This document shows, one piece after another, positions 53,934 through 63,674 of a stretch of DNA of 64,000 bases. The DNA is from Vibrio sinensis (GTDB taxonomy: Bacteria; Pseudomonadota; Gammaproteobacteria; Enterobacterales; Vibrionaceae). The stretch's first letter is position 1. Each line of letters starts with the position of its first letter. Position numbers and translations under genes: made by a program. The stretch spans positions 558,001 through 622,000 of the forward strand of contig NZ_QVMU01000001.1 of the NCBI RefSeq assembly GCF_003605645.1. Reading direction: 5' to 3'. The notes under the pieces were generated by a model. It made no database searches and had not been told where the DNA came from. It saw nothing but the letters and a program-made list of their open reading frames with translations.

Positions 53934-54737
53934 TTAACTTCTTTGCTTATCTATATATTTCTTCACTGTTATATGATGTACTTTTTTAAAGTATTCATTT
54001 CCAGCATGATAATTTGGGAAGCCAGCGTTCCTAATATATTCATCTGCATAACAAACTTTGCTAGATGTATGTATTAGGTAAATCAATTGCTTGTATCTAA
54101 ATCGTCCAAGAATTTTCATGAAAGTAACGCCTGATTGACTGAGTACTTTTTGAACTTTTCTTTTTGACATATATACAGATTCAGCCACGTCATCTAGTGA
54201 AAAATTAGGGTTTGTAAAATTTAACTCTATACTTTTTACTATACGTTGATAATCTTCATTCTTAATAACTTTAGCTGGAACTAATGACAAGTTTATTATA
54301 CCGAAAATTTCATTTTCATTAATTATATCGTCACGCAACCTATTAAATATATAGTCCAAAAAACCTTGATAGTTTGCTAGATGTATCCCCAATGGATGTG
54401 GTACGACACAAAAATCATTAAACATATTTAAATCAACAAATAAAAACTGAGTGTCTTTATTAAAGTTAATATTCACGGTAGAGATTACATCCCGACCAAC
54501 AACATAAACTCCAGCACCTAACGATAAGTAATCATTACCCTGTGTCACCGATATAGGAGACGTTACGTGCAACATCAATACCGTTTCTTTATCGTCTACA
54601 ATACTCGCCAAATCAATTACACCATCAATATTTGAGATGTATGCATAACACCAACTGATCAATGATTTTATACCATCAGAACCATTAAGTTGCGTTCTTG
54701 TGAATACTTCTAGTATGTTTTCCATGCTATCTTTCAT
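53934..54737 (-). CDS. AraC-family transcriptional regulator
   Basis: A 267-residue protein with an unassigned N-terminal sensor region and a C-terminal AraC helix-turn-helix pair (~170-265: FSLDDVAESVYMSKRKVQKVL and IRNAGFPNYHAGNEYFKKVH). It is the first of three AT-rich genes on the minus strand with the two c-di-GMP proteins, and may control them. The inducer is unknown. Confidence 0.85.
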   Translation of the reverse strand: MKDSMENILEVFTRTQLNGSDGIKSLISWCYAYISNIDGVIDLASIVDDKETVLMLHVTSPISVTQGNDYLSLGAGVYVVGRDVISTVNINFNKDTQFLFVDLNMFNDFCVVPHPLGIHLANYQGFLDYIFNRLRDDIINENEIFGIINLSLVPAKVIKNEDYQRIVKSIELNFTNPNFSLDDVAESVYMSKRKVQKVLSQSGVTFMKILGRFRYKQLIYLIHTSSKVCYADEYIRNAGFPNYHAGNEYFKKVHHITVKKYIDKQRS

Positions 54738-55448
54738 AAAAAATCCATCGGTATTCTATTTTTTTAACCCTAACCTTAAAAGAAGAAAATGCGCACGAAA
54801 ATATGTTTTTTGTGCACGTGTTCTGACGTGGTTAGAGATATAAAGAAATCATTACGAAAATCCGAATTGGTGTAAACCTGCCTGTCCTAAACTTCGTCAG
54901 TTCATGATGATGTTTAAACCTTTGATTCACTCTCCTTGTTCGGAGATTACGTTAGGTGAATACAATCTCTAACGAAGTAACTATAATCAGTAACAAGTAC
55001 GTTTGGACTCCCTAAGAACGAATTATTGAGTCCGCATACCATGTTACAACTTTTATTTTAAAATAATTTCTATTAAAATCATAACCTTACCAGCCAACCA
55101 AACCAATTACATGTAACTAAGTATCTAGAGACTACTTGATTATAACGCCACTATAGGTGTTACGATTAGTATTTAAATAATACCAATTCTATAAGTATAT
55201 AGTCATAACTTACGATAGAAAAATAAGTGTGAATCAAGCACGAATTGCTACCAACTAGCTATTCTATTTACACTGCTTCCTACCGAAAATGCATAACAAC
55301 ATTCTCAATAATTTTAGTCATCGAGAATGTTCAAAGACTTATGAGTTTTGGTATACAGTCAAAAATACTTAGCCAAAACTCTCAATTCTAAAAACAAAAA
55401 CGCCTCGGGTTTAGAACCAGAGGCGTTTTCATATAGGCAAGGTTGCGA
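54738..55448. other. 711-base non-coding region upstream of the AraC gene
   Basis: No supported gene. A GCACGAAAA/TTTTGTGC inverted repeat lies at about 54793-54816, close to the AraC gene start. Farther away, GAGATT (54944-54949) and AATCTC (54965-54970) form another. The right end precedes the stop of puuD. Confidence 0.5.
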
Positions 55449-56795
55449 TTACTGTATCATTGCTCCTTGCTCGACCCACGTCCCGATCAAGGTTCGTTCA
55501 TCGTCTGTCATTTTGGTCATATTGCCTAACGGCATCACTCTAGTTTGCACTGATTGAGCCATAATTCTAGGCACATTCAGTTTAATCTCGTCCGCTGTAT
55601 CTAAAGCCACACCGGCTGGTGCTGCTGAGAATGCCGCATGAGTTGGCGCAACTGAGTGACATACTGTACAACGCTCTTGAATGATTTGATTGACGCTTTC
55701 AAACGAGACAACGTCACTATGATTTTCATTCGCCATCGCAACACTTTCTGTTGTTGACGATGTTGAGGCTTCGGACGCCGTTGCCGTATTCGCGTTATCC
55801 GTCTTAGCACTAACTTGCGTCGTTACGTTTGTTGTCGTCGCATTTGTTGTAGAGGATGCGCTGACGACAGGTGTTACTGGCGCTGGGGTCGCATTTTTTG
55901 CATACGGTGAAGAAACAAACGCCAATGTAATCATACCAAGTGCGGCGACAGGCATTGTCCATGCGTATTTCTGGCTACCATGACGGGTGTTAAAGTAATG
56001 GCGAACTAAAATACTAAATACCGCTAAACCCGCTAAAATTGCCCAGTTATATTCTGAACCATAGGTGCTTGGAAAGTGGTTACTGATCATAATAAACAGC
56101 ACAGGTAGCGTGAGATAGTTATTATGACGAGAGCGCAGTAAACCTTTCGCAGGTAAGGCAGGATCCGGTTCACGCTGTTCTTCTATCGCTTTTACAAGGT
56201 TACGTTGCGCCGGCATAATCACACGAAATACGTTACCCACCATGATGGTTCCGATAATCGCACCAACATGAATATAAGCACCACGACCACTAAACACTTG
56301 TGACAGTCCATATGTCGCTGCGACTAATGCGATAAACAACACCAAGCCAAGGAGCATTGGGCTTTTACCAAGTGGAGATTCACATAGCAAATCATAGATA
56401 AACCAACCCGCAACCAAGGAACTAATGCCAATAATAATCGCGGTTGTTGCGTCTATCCCCGAATCTGGTGCAATGAGGTAAATTTCCGCATTTAAGTAAT
56501 AGACCACCGCCAATAAACAAACACCGGTGATCCAAGTAAAATAAGCTTCCCATTTGAACCAATGCAAATGTTCTGGCATTTCTGGCGGGGCCAATTTGTA
56601 TTTTTCTAAGTGATATATACCGCCACCATGAATAGCCCATAAGTCACCAGCTAAGCCGGTCTTTGGGTTAACTCGATTTAGGTTGTTCTCCAACCAAACG
56701 AAATAAAAAGAGGCGCCTATCCAAGCAATACCTACAATCATGTGAGCCCAGCGTATCGCCAAGTTCAGCCACTCTGTCATATGTGGATCCATCAT
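55449..56795 (-). CDS. puuD: Urate hydroxylase (membrane, cytochrome c-fused)
   Basis: A 448-residue protein. Eight or so membrane segments occupy residues ~10-300 (AIRWAHMIVGIAWIGASFYF, GNVFRVIMPAQR). A Ser/Thr/Asn/Ala-rich linker of ~65 residues follows, then a C-terminal cytochrome c domain with the heme site CTVCH near residue 376 and a Met ligand in MPLGNMT. PuuD oxidises urate to 5-hydroxyisourate, passing electrons to a cytochrome. It is the last gene of the allA-puuD pair; uraH and uraD act next. Confidence 0.93.
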   Translation of the reverse strand: MMDPHMTEWLNLAIRWAHMIVGIAWIGASFYFVWLENNLNRVNPKTGLAGDLWAIHGGGIYHLEKYKLAPPEMPEHLHWFKWEAYFTWITGVCLLAVVYYLNAEIYLIAPDSGIDATTAIIIGISSLVAGWFIYDLLCESPLGKSPMLLGLVLFIALVAATYGLSQVFSGRGAYIHVGAIIGTIMVGNVFRVIMPAQRNLVKAIEEQREPDPALPAKGLLRSRHNNYLTLPVLFIMISNHFPSTYGSEYNWAILAGLAVFSILVRHYFNTRHGSQKYAWTMPVAALGMITLAFVSSPYAKNATPAPVTPVVSASSTTNATTTNVTTQVSAKTDNANTATASEASTSSTTESVAMANENHSDVVSFESVNQIIQERCTVCHSVAPTHAAFSAAPAGVALDTADEIKLNVPRIMAQSVQTRVMPLGNMTKMTDDERTLIGTWVEQGAMIQ

Positions 56796-56813
56796 AAACT
56801 CCTGTACCGATCA

Positions 56814-57401
56814 CTACGCTTGGGCGAGTGACGTGTTATCCTTCATGCCCTCATTTGATCTCTTGCTGTCACCTTGTGAGAGGCTAGGCAAATCATCGAG
56901 AGACAAACTCACTAAATCGATATCAAAATGCACTTCATCACAGTTGTGTCCCTCGCCAGCTCGGTCGACAATCAAGAACTGGTCTTGCTCTGTTAGTGCT
57001 AAAACAGGGTGGTGCCACACACCTTTGTGATAATTCACCCCTTGCCTGCCATTACTGTAAAAAGCTCGGCATTGATTCAACTGTGGGTCGTCTCCTTTGG
57101 GAGCAACTACAATTAGATACGGTTGACTAAGTAGTGGGATGAAAGCTTGAGAGCCTAAAGGATGTCTTTCTAACATCTTTATCGTCAAAGGATACTCTAA
57201 CGGCATCGCCTGAAAGATGCTGATAATGGCATGGCCATTTTGCTCTTCCACATCGGCCTTGGCCAATTTATGGTAACGTCGTGTAGAACCATTATTGATC
57301 ATAAAGTATTCGCTATTTTCTACTTCAATCACATCACCAAACTCAGCAAAACCTTGCTTAGTTAACAGTTCTATTTTCAGCGTTTGCATCCCCTTATTCA
57401 T
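56814..57401 (-). CDS. allA: Ureidoglycolate lyase
   Basis: A 195-residue protein with the AllA pattern (GFAEFGDVIEVE, STRRYHKLA, GVWHHPVLAL). It splits ureidoglycolate into glyoxylate and urea. The C-terminal ~20 residues are polar and variable. GGAAGTGAG precedes the ATG. puuD follows after 18 bases, so the two are likely co-transcribed. Confidence 0.92.
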   Translation of the reverse strand: MNKGMQTLKIELLTKQGFAEFGDVIEVENSEYFMINNGSTRRYHKLAKADVEEQNGHAIISIFQAMPLEYPLTIKMLERHPLGSQAFIPLLSQPYLIVVAPKGDDPQLNQCRAFYSNGRQGVNYHKGVWHHPVLALTEQDQFLIVDRAGEGHNCDEVHFDIDLVSLSLDDLPSLSQGDSKRSNEGMKDNTSLAQA

Positions 57402-57597
57402 CTCACTTCCTTTCGTCTTCCGATATATGAATGTCGATTAATGGTCGGCCTTTCAAATCTTTGTTCAGCGTAAATAACCACGCCTTTTTACCGCCATTTG
57501 ATCGATTAATAATAAAATGAGAACTCAACGTTCAGCGCTGTAAAAACATGCTCATCGCGTTAAGCCTATTCCGTTGATAGTTGTCTTCTTTGGCGAC

Positions 57598-58113
57598 TTA
57601 CATATCACGGAGACGGAACAAGGCGATCTTATTGATCTCTTGTATCGCCGTAGCAAACTCAGTTTCACTATCATTTCCTAATCGCATCTCGAACGACTCA
57701 AGAATTTGGTAACGATTGGACCCTTTTACCGCCATGATGAAAGGGAAGTTGAAGCGACTTTTGTAGCTATTGTTATAAGACGTAAATTTTTCAAATTCCT
57801 CGTTGTTACACTGGTCAATGCCAGCGCCTGATTGCTCTTTATTCGACGATTCCGTTAATTCACCATTAACGGCAGCCTTACCCGCTAAATCCGGGTGAGC
57901 ATTGATCAATGCCAACTGCATTGCTTGATTCGCTTCAATCAAAGTTGATGCCATTTTTAAGTGAAGATTTTCAATATGGTCATCTTCTGCATCTAAGCCT
58001 TTGTCAAAAACAGCCTCAGCCACCCATGGACTATGCTCATAAACATCGGCAAAATGATTCACAAATGCTGCTCTATCCATGGTTGTCGGTTGACATGATC
58101 TAAATTCCGCCAC
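57598..58113 (-). CDS. uraD: OHCU decarboxylase
   Basis: A 171-residue protein with the UraD signatures NAHPDLAGKAA (catalytic His) and the Phe-Pro-Phe segment FPFIMAVKGSNRYQILESFE. It decarboxylates 2-oxo-4-hydroxy-4-carboxy-5-ureidoimidazoline to S-allantoin, the last of the three steps from urate. An in-frame ATG at 58080 (MDRAAFVNHF) is an alternative start. It sits between puuE and allA on the same strand. Confidence 0.93.
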   Translation of the reverse strand: MAEFRSCQPTTMDRAAFVNHFADVYEHSPWVAEAVFDKGLDAEDDHIENLHLKMASTLIEANQAMQLALINAHPDLAGKAAVNGELTESSNKEQSGAGIDQCNNEEFEKFTSYNNSYKSRFNFPFIMAVKGSNRYQILESFEMRLGNDSETEFATAIQEINKIALFRLRDM

Positions 58114-58225
58114 ACTAAATCTCCTTATTTATTGAATGACAAAAACGCACAGTATGTGATGGCGTTTGTATGAAACGTCGTGAGATAGACTCACATCGTT
58201 ACAAACTGATTAATGGTTTATCGTT

Positions 58226-59158
58226 TCAATTACTGCTTTTTGAAACACTCTGTTGATATGGATGATGTTGATGCCAGTGATTTGCAATATCGACACGACG
58301 GCAAAGCCAAACTTGGTCGTGTTGCTGCACATATTCCAGAAAGCGCTTCAGCGCCGCAATTCGTCCCGGACGTCCAATTAAACGACAATGTAGGCCAACC
58401 GACATCATTTTCGGGGCGTCTTTCCCCTCTAAATACAGGGTATCAAACGTATCTTTTAGATATTGGAAAAACTGCTCCCCTGAGTTAAACCCTTGTACGG
58501 TAGAAAATCGCATATCATTCACATCAAGAGTATAAGGAATCACCAACTGTGGACGCCCAGTCTCGGTATGCCAATATGGTAAGTCATCATCATAAGCATC
58601 TGAGTCATAGAGAAATCCACCCTCTTCCGCGACTAAGCGGCGAGTATTGGGACCTGTTCTTCCTGTATACCAACCTAAAGGTCTTTTACCAGTGATTTGC
58701 TCAATGATCTCTATCGCTTTGATCATATGGTCACGTTCTTCAGACTCATCCATGTATTGATAATCAATCCAACGATAGCCATGACTACAGATTTCGTGAC
58801 CAGCTTCAACCATCGCATGCGCAACATCAGGGTGACGTTCAATCGCCATCGCTACCGCAAATATCGTTAAAGGTATTTCATACTCATCAAATAGACGCAG
58901 TACTCGCCAAACACCCGCACGACTGCCATATTCATAAATAGACTCCATACTAATATGGCGTTCCCCATGTAATGGCTGAGCCGATGGGATTTCTGAAAGA
59001 AATGCTTCAGACTCGCTATCTCCATGCAGGACACAACGCTCACCACCCTCTTCATAATTCAGCACAAAAGAAACCGCAATCCTAGCGTTTCCCGGCCATT
59101 TAGGGTTTGGAGGCGTGGCCCCATAACCGACTAAGTTTCTTGAATAATCCTTTTCCAC
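58226..59158 (-). CDS. puuE: Allantoinase, polysaccharide-deacetylase type
   Basis: A 310-residue protein with the PuuE/NodB-like pattern: RNLVGYGATPPNPKWPGNARI, ICSHGYRWIDYQ, YTGRTGPNTRRL and late GLHCRLIGRPGR. It hydrolyses allantoin to allantoate without metal-dependent amidohydrolase features. It is first in the minus-strand run puuE-uraD-allA-puuD and divergent from uraH, with a TGTATACA palindrome 61 bases upstream. Confidence 0.94.
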   Translation of the reverse strand: MEKDYSRNLVGYGATPPNPKWPGNARIAVSFVLNYEEGGERCVLHGDSESEAFLSEIPSAQPLHGERHISMESIYEYGSRAGVWRVLRLFDEYEIPLTIFAVAMAIERHPDVAHAMVEAGHEICSHGYRWIDYQYMDESEERDHMIKAIEIIEQITGKRPLGWYTGRTGPNTRRLVAEEGGFLYDSDAYDDDLPYWHTETGRPQLVIPYTLDVNDMRFSTVQGFNSGEQFFQYLKDTFDTLYLEGKDAPKMMSVGLHCRLIGRPGRIAALKRFLEYVQQHDQVWLCRRVDIANHWHQHHPYQQSVSKSSN

Positions 59159-59497
59159 AAAGTACTCCTAAATATCTTACTCGCTAATTACCGCATCAAC
59201 TTAGCCTTGTTGAATTCATTGTATACAATAATTTATCTTAATGTAAAGATTTTGTTATTTAAATTAAATTAATCAATAAAAGATATATAAAAACAATACT
59301 TTAAGATTTTACAAACGGTTTAAACGATCGATGTCACAGATTAATTATTTGGAAAAATCAGCCATAAGGTTAACAAAAGTGCAACATTGGACTTTACTAA
59401 TTGTGTACATTTCGTTCATAGTTAGTTTCAACAGACACGGCTAACCGTCATAAAAGAGCGATACAGCCACTAAAACGAGGAACGCATAAGCGTTAAT
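59159..59497. promoter_or_regulatory. puuE-uraH divergent promoter region
   Basis: 339 AT-rich bases. It contains a perfect ATTGTATACAAT (59219-59230) near puuE and a partial TTGTGTACAT (59401-59410) near uraH. Confidence 0.6.
59219..59230. promoter_or_regulatory. Candidate GntR operator between puuE and uraH
   Basis: The perfect 12-bp palindrome ATTGTATACAAT shares its core with the site before gntR (24479-24500). Binding by the purine-cluster GntR protein is inferred. Confidence 0.55.
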
Positions 59498-59857
59498 ATG
59501 ATTATGGGCAGATTGACCACTCACGTATTGGATACAATGCATGGATTCCCGGGAGCAGAGATCAAAGTAGAACTGTTCGAAGTAACGGAAGACTCTGTAA
59601 AAAAAATCTCTACTGTGTATACCAACTCCGATGGAAGAACTGATGCTCCTGTTTTAGCAGGAAACAACTTCAAAGCTGGAAAATATCAGCTTGTATTTCA
59701 TGTTGCAGATTACTTCAAAACCAAAGGAGTGACATTAGACAACGTCCCTTTCCTTGATGATGTCGTTATTCGTTTTGGTTTAAACGAAGAGGATGCTCAC
59801 TACCATGTTCCTCTACTTGTCTCCCCTTACAGTTTTTCAACGTATAGAGGCAGTTAA
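59498..59857 (+). CDS. uraH: 5-hydroxyisourate hydrolase (transthyretin-like)
   Basis: A 119-residue protein with the signature LTTHVLDTMHGFPGA at the N terminus, HYHVPLLVSPYSFSTYRGS at the C terminus, and the diagnostic final tetrapeptide YRGS. It opens the ring of 5-hydroxyisourate made by PuuD. Starts at 59498 and 59504 are both possible; GAGG lies well upstream with an ACGC-ATAA-GCGT hairpin between it and the start. Confidence 0.95.
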   Translation: MIMGRLTTHVLDTMHGFPGAEIKVELFEVTEDSVKKISTVYTNSDGRTDAPVLAGNNFKAGKYQLVFHVADYFKTKGVTLDNVPFLDDVVIRFGLNEEDAHYHVPLLVSPYSFSTYRGS

Positions 59858-59971
59858 GTTAGGCTAACAAAATAAGTCACATTAACCATTACCGGTGTAA
59901 CCCGTTCAAATCACCAAATTGAAATTGAGTTGTATTCAATCAAAGGACACAACATAAAAGGAATTGCAGAA

Positions 59972-61315
59972 ATGAGTGAGAGTAAAACTGAGATACTCAA
60001 CCAAGATGCCAATGATGGAATCCTAGAACGTCTCTTTAAACTAAAGCAACACGGCAGCAATGTTAAAAATGAGCTCATTGGGGGCATCACAACATTTGCA
60101 ACTATGGCGTATATAATTTTCGTCAATCCTCAGATCATGGCAGCATCAGGGATGGATATGGGCGCGGTTTTTGTCGCGACCTGTGTCGGCGCAGCAATTG
60201 GTTGTATTTTGATGGGTTTGTTCGCTAACTGGCCAGTGGGTCTCGCTCCGGGAATGGGTCTGAACGCGTTCTTCTCATTCACCGTTGTTAGTGAAATGGG
60301 CTACAGCTGGGAAGTGGCACTGGGTGCGGTATTCATCTCAGGTATTCTATTTGTTGGGATGAGTTTTTATAAGATTCGACAATGGATTATTGAAAGTATT
60401 CCTGAAAGTCTACGCTATTCGATGACCGCCGGTGTCGGTCTGTTTCTTGGACTGATCGGTCTTAAAACCGCAGGTATTGTTGTTGAAAATCCAGCAACTC
60501 TTGTTTCCCTGGGTGATTTTACCAAACCAGATGCAATCTTAGCCGCTATTGCTTTCCTTATTATTGCCGTACTCAGCGAACGTAAAGTATTTGGCGCAGT
60601 ATTAATTGGGATTTTAAGCGTCACCATGATTGGTATGGGTTTAGGGATTGTTGAGTACAATGGTTTCTTTAGTGCTCCACCAAGCCTTGCTCCAACATTT
60701 ATGGCTATGGACATTGCTGGTGCTCTTAACATATCGATGATCAGTGTCATCCTAGCGTTCTTGTTTGTGAACATGTTCGATACTGCCGGTACTTTGATGG
60801 GCGTTGCAGAACGTGCCCACTTGATTGACAAAAAGACAGGAAAAATTGAGGGGCTTAGCAAGGCATTAAAAGCCGATAGTATCTCAAGTGTTGCTGGTGC
60901 TTGTGTTGGTTGTCCTCCTGTAACCAGTTATGTTGAAAGTGCTGCGGGGGTTTCAGCAGGTGCAAGAACGGGCTTATCCGCTATTGTCGTGGGTCTATTA
61001 TTCATCGCCGCCATTTTTCTCTCACCTTTAGCAGGAATGATCCCAGCCTATGCAACTTCTGGCGCTCTAATTTACGTTGCATTTGTGATGATGAGCAGCA
61101 TGCAACATATTGACTGGAAAGACTTTACTAATGGAGCACCTGCGGCAATCACAGCGTTAATGATGCCTCTAACTTTTTCGATTGCTAATGGTATCGCTCT
61201 TGGTTTTATTACTTACACTGTATTAAAAGTTGCGACGGGCAAAACTAAAGATGTATCCATTTCGATGTACATTTTAACCGTCATATTTGTCGCAAAATTA
61301 GTCTTCATGGGTTAA
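59972..61315 (+). CDS. NCS2 purine permease, AzgA/GhxP type
   Basis: A 447-residue protein with 12-14 membrane segments. It shows ELIGGITTFATMAYIIFVNP, GLAPGMGLNAFFSF and FLFVNMFDTAGTLMG, typical of the AzgA-like branch (COG2252). It would import adenine, guanine or hypoxanthine by proton symport. The ATG at 59972 has AAGGA upstream; a TTG at 59930 is less likely. It follows uraH by about 114 bases, probably in one transcript. Confidence 0.92.
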   Translation: MSESKTEILNQDANDGILERLFKLKQHGSNVKNELIGGITTFATMAYIIFVNPQIMAASGMDMGAVFVATCVGAAIGCILMGLFANWPVGLAPGMGLNAFFSFTVVSEMGYSWEVALGAVFISGILFVGMSFYKIRQWIIESIPESLRYSMTAGVGLFLGLIGLKTAGIVVENPATLVSLGDFTKPDAILAAIAFLIIAVLSERKVFGAVLIGILSVTMIGMGLGIVEYNGFFSAPPSLAPTFMAMDIAGALNISMISVILAFLFVNMFDTAGTLMGVAERAHLIDKKTGKIEGLSKALKADSISSVAGACVGCPPVTSYVESAAGVSAGARTGLSAIVVGLLFIAAIFLSPLAGMIPAYATSGALIYVAFVMMSSMQHIDWKDFTNGAPAAITALMMPLTFSIANGIALGFITYTVLKVATGKTKDVSISMYILTVIFVAKLVFMG

Positions 61316-61425
61316 GCCTAAGTTAAATTTAGACAACCCCGCTTTGTAACTGGACAGCAAAAAATAACCACAGCTCTAGACGGTAGTTAAAAGCTGTATT
61401 TCGTCCTAAAATACGTTAAGTGCTA

Positions 61426-61456
61426 AAAAGGCTCATACATGATGGATGAGCCTTTT
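61426..61456 (+). terminator. Terminator of the uraH-permease transcript
   Basis: An 11-bp stem AAAAGGCTCAT/ATGAGCCTTTT, followed by CTTTTTA. It may also serve the convergent TetR gene. Confidence 0.85.
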
Positions 61457-61502
61457 CTTTTTATCCCGCCTTCTATCTGACCTTTCAATAAAAGTCTTTA
61501 AC

Positions 61503-62111
61503 TCACACCTTTACGCCACACCCTTTGATCACAAGCTGAGTAATGAAACTAGCTGCTTCAGCATAATCGCCGTCGTCTAAGGTTTTCTTTTTCATTACGC
61601 CGCAGATCTGCCAGCTAAAATCAGCATAAGTCTGTGTGGCAGCCCAGATGGTAAACATTAAATGGTGAGGAGGTACATCATCCATCAAACCCAGCTCAGA
61701 CCATTTGGCAAATTTCTCCATGATCATTTGCGATTGTTTATACAACTCTTTAGCAATCGGCTCAGGCAGTTCATTTGCCCCTGACATGACCTCATTGGCA
61801 AACACTTTAGAGGCATTAGGATGATCTCGTGAAATCATCAGTTTCGTTTGAATATATTGTGAAAGTGCTTCAACCGGGTCACTGAGTTCCTCTATAGGTT
61901 TAGAGGCTTCAAGTAAGGGTTGAACAACGGTTTCTAACACGGCGTTATACAATTTATCTTTTGAGCTAAAATAGTAAAACACGTTCGCTTTGGGAATGTC
62001 GGCTGCGGCTGCGATATCAATCATCTTTGTTGCTGCATAGCCATGGGTAGCGAACTGCTTACTCGCGACCTCAATGATCAAGTCTTGATTTTTTTGTCTT
62101 ATCCGAGACAT
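61503..62111 (-). CDS. TetR family regulator, RutR-like
   Basis: A 202-residue protein. The N-terminal TetR helix-turn-helix (residues ~5-50) ends with NVFYYFSSKDKLYNAVL. The C-terminal domain (IQTKLMISRDHPNASKVF, LMFTIWAATQTYADFSWQI) closely follows the pattern of E. coli RutR. RutR responds to uracil and thymine and also controls purine genes. The palindromes before xdhA (25576-25619) resemble RutR sites, so this protein probably controls the xdh operon. The ligand here is not known. Confidence 0.87.
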   Translation of the reverse strand: MSRIRQKNQDLIIEVASKQFATHGYAATKMIDIAAAADIPKANVFYYFSSKDKLYNAVLETVVQPLLEASKPIEELSDPVEALSQYIQTKLMISRDHPNASKVFANEVMSGANELPEPIAKELYKQSQMIMEKFAKWSELGLMDDVPPHHLMFTIWAATQTYADFSWQICGVMKKKTLDDGDYAEAASFITQLVIKGCGVKV

Positions 62112-62253
62112 AGAGAATCCTTTACTACTTATGCACCCCTCATACTAATCAACAACTCTGATATGTCCAGTATATAAAGGTAACGATATTTGAGCTTGCG
62201 ACACTGTTTAAGATTACAGCCGTCGTATTTAATTTGGTCTTACTTAAAACAAA

Positions 62254-62281
62254 ACGGTCACCAGCATTAGCAAGTGACCGT
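62254..62281 (-). terminator. Terminator of the glycerate 2-kinase gene
   Basis: ACGGTCAC (62254-62261) pairs with GTGACCGT (62274-62281). On the minus strand a T-rich run follows. Confidence 0.75.
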
Positions 62282-62327
62282 ATATTGTGCTCGCATATAT
62301 GCGATGCTGATGTTGGCCTAAACTGAA

Positions 62328-63638
62328 CTACAAAATCAAAATAGCTCGAAAGTCGTTCACGTTAGTCAACGTTGGCCCAGTCGTGAGTAAGGTTTTTGTC
62401 TGTTGGAAAAACGCATAGCTATTATTATTATCAAGAAAATCACTTGCTTTCAAACGAAGCTGATTGGCGTCATGCCAAGATTTCGGTGTAATCCATGCCC
62501 CGGCGTTATCTTCGACGCCATCAATACCATCGGTATCAGCCGCTAATGCATAAATCTCAGGATGTCCTTTGAGTTCGTTGTACAAACTCAATAGAAACTC
62601 ACAGTTACGACCACCTCGTCCATGCCCTTTTACCGTCACTGTTGTTTCACCGCCTGACAATAGAACACAGGGTTTCTTAAACGGCTGGCCTTTGTCCGCA
62701 ATTTGTTTCGCTAAGGCCGCATGAACTTTAGCGACATCCCTCGCCTCACCCTCGATACAATCACTCAATATATAAGCTGAAACCCCTAACTTCTCTGATT
62801 GCGCCGCAGCAGCTTCCAACGCAGATTGCGGCGTAGCAATGATCTTTGCACTACTGCGCACCCAACATGGAGCATCGGCTTTTACTGTCTCTGATTCTTC
62901 ACGATTTAGCCACTCAAAAGCTGAGTTTGGTAAGTCAATTTCGTAGCGTTTTAGAATCGACAGAGCGTCAAAGCGCGTGGTTTTATCTGCCACAGTCGGC
63001 CCAGAAGCAATGACGCTAATGTCATCGCCAGGTACATCAGAAATTGCCAGTGAAATCACTTGAGCTGGAAACGCAGCTTGCGCGAGTCGACCGCCTTTAA
63101 TCGCAGAAAGATGTTTGCGAACACAGTTCATCTCATCAATTGCAGCTCCTGATTTGAGCAATGCTTTATTAATCGCTTGTTTCTCTTTTAAGCTGATATC
63201 GCCACCGGGTAAGCTCAGCAACGCCGAACCGCCTCCTGACAAAAGACAAATCACTGTATCATCTTCAGTGAGTCCAGTGACCATATCTAAAATTTGTTGC
63301 CCCACTTCTAAACCCATTTCATCTGGAACGGGATGTGCGGCCTCAATGACTTGAATAAACTGACACGCCTGTGTATGTCCGTAACGAGTCACGACAACCC
63401 CTTCAAGCTCTCCCATTGCAAGATCTTGTTCTGTATTTTTTTGCCAAACAGATTCGAGTTCTGCGGCCATTGATGCTGCTGCTTTCCCTGCCCCGATCAC
63501 GACAGTTCGTCCACCTAAGTTGGCTGAACGGGAATAAACATCTTTAGATAGAAATGGTTCAATATGATTTTTAGGTAGTGCTTCATTAACAGCGGTAGAG
63601 AAAAGGGTGTGTAAAAACTGTTTAGCATCAAAGTCCAT
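62328..63638 (-). CDS. Glycerate 2-kinase (GckA/TtuD, MOFRL family)
   Basis: A 436-residue protein with the type-2 glycerate kinase motifs VVIGAGKAAASMA, LLSGGGSALLSLP, MNCVRKHLSAIKGGRLA and, in the C-terminal MOFRL domain, LLSGGETTVTVKGHGRGGRNCE. It phosphorylates D-glycerate, giving 2-phosphoglycerate. TAAGGAG lies seven bases upstream of the ATG. Together with the reductase gene before it, this drains glyoxylate from purine breakdown into glycolysis. Confidence 0.93.
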   Translation of the reverse strand: MDFDAKQFLHTLFSTAVNEALPKNHIEPFLSKDVYSRSANLGGRTVVIGAGKAAASMAAELESVWQKNTEQDLAMGELEGVVVTRYGHTQACQFIQVIEAAHPVPDEMGLEVGQQILDMVTGLTEDDTVICLLSGGGSALLSLPGGDISLKEKQAINKALLKSGAAIDEMNCVRKHLSAIKGGRLAQAAFPAQVISLAISDVPGDDISVIASGPTVADKTTRFDALSILKRYEIDLPNSAFEWLNREESETVKADAPCWVRSSAKIIATPQSALEAAAAQSEKLGVSAYILSDCIEGEARDVAKVHAALAKQIADKGQPFKKPCVLLSGGETTVTVKGHGRGGRNCEFLLSLYNELKGHPEIYALAADTDGIDGVEDNAGAWITPKSWHDANQLRLKASDFLDNNNSYAFFQQTKTLLTTGPTLTNVNDFRAILIL

Positions 63639-63674
63639 CAGCTACTCCTTAGTTGACAGATAGAATAAAAAGAA

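Noticed and set aside
53847..54077. Plus-strand frame of 76 codons
   Set aside because: It runs antisense into the AraC regulator's helix-turn-helix region, so it is a shadow.
54951..54957. GTTAGGT as an integron core site
   Set aside because: The 7-mer fits GTTRRRY, but such matches are expected by chance and no complementary partner was found.
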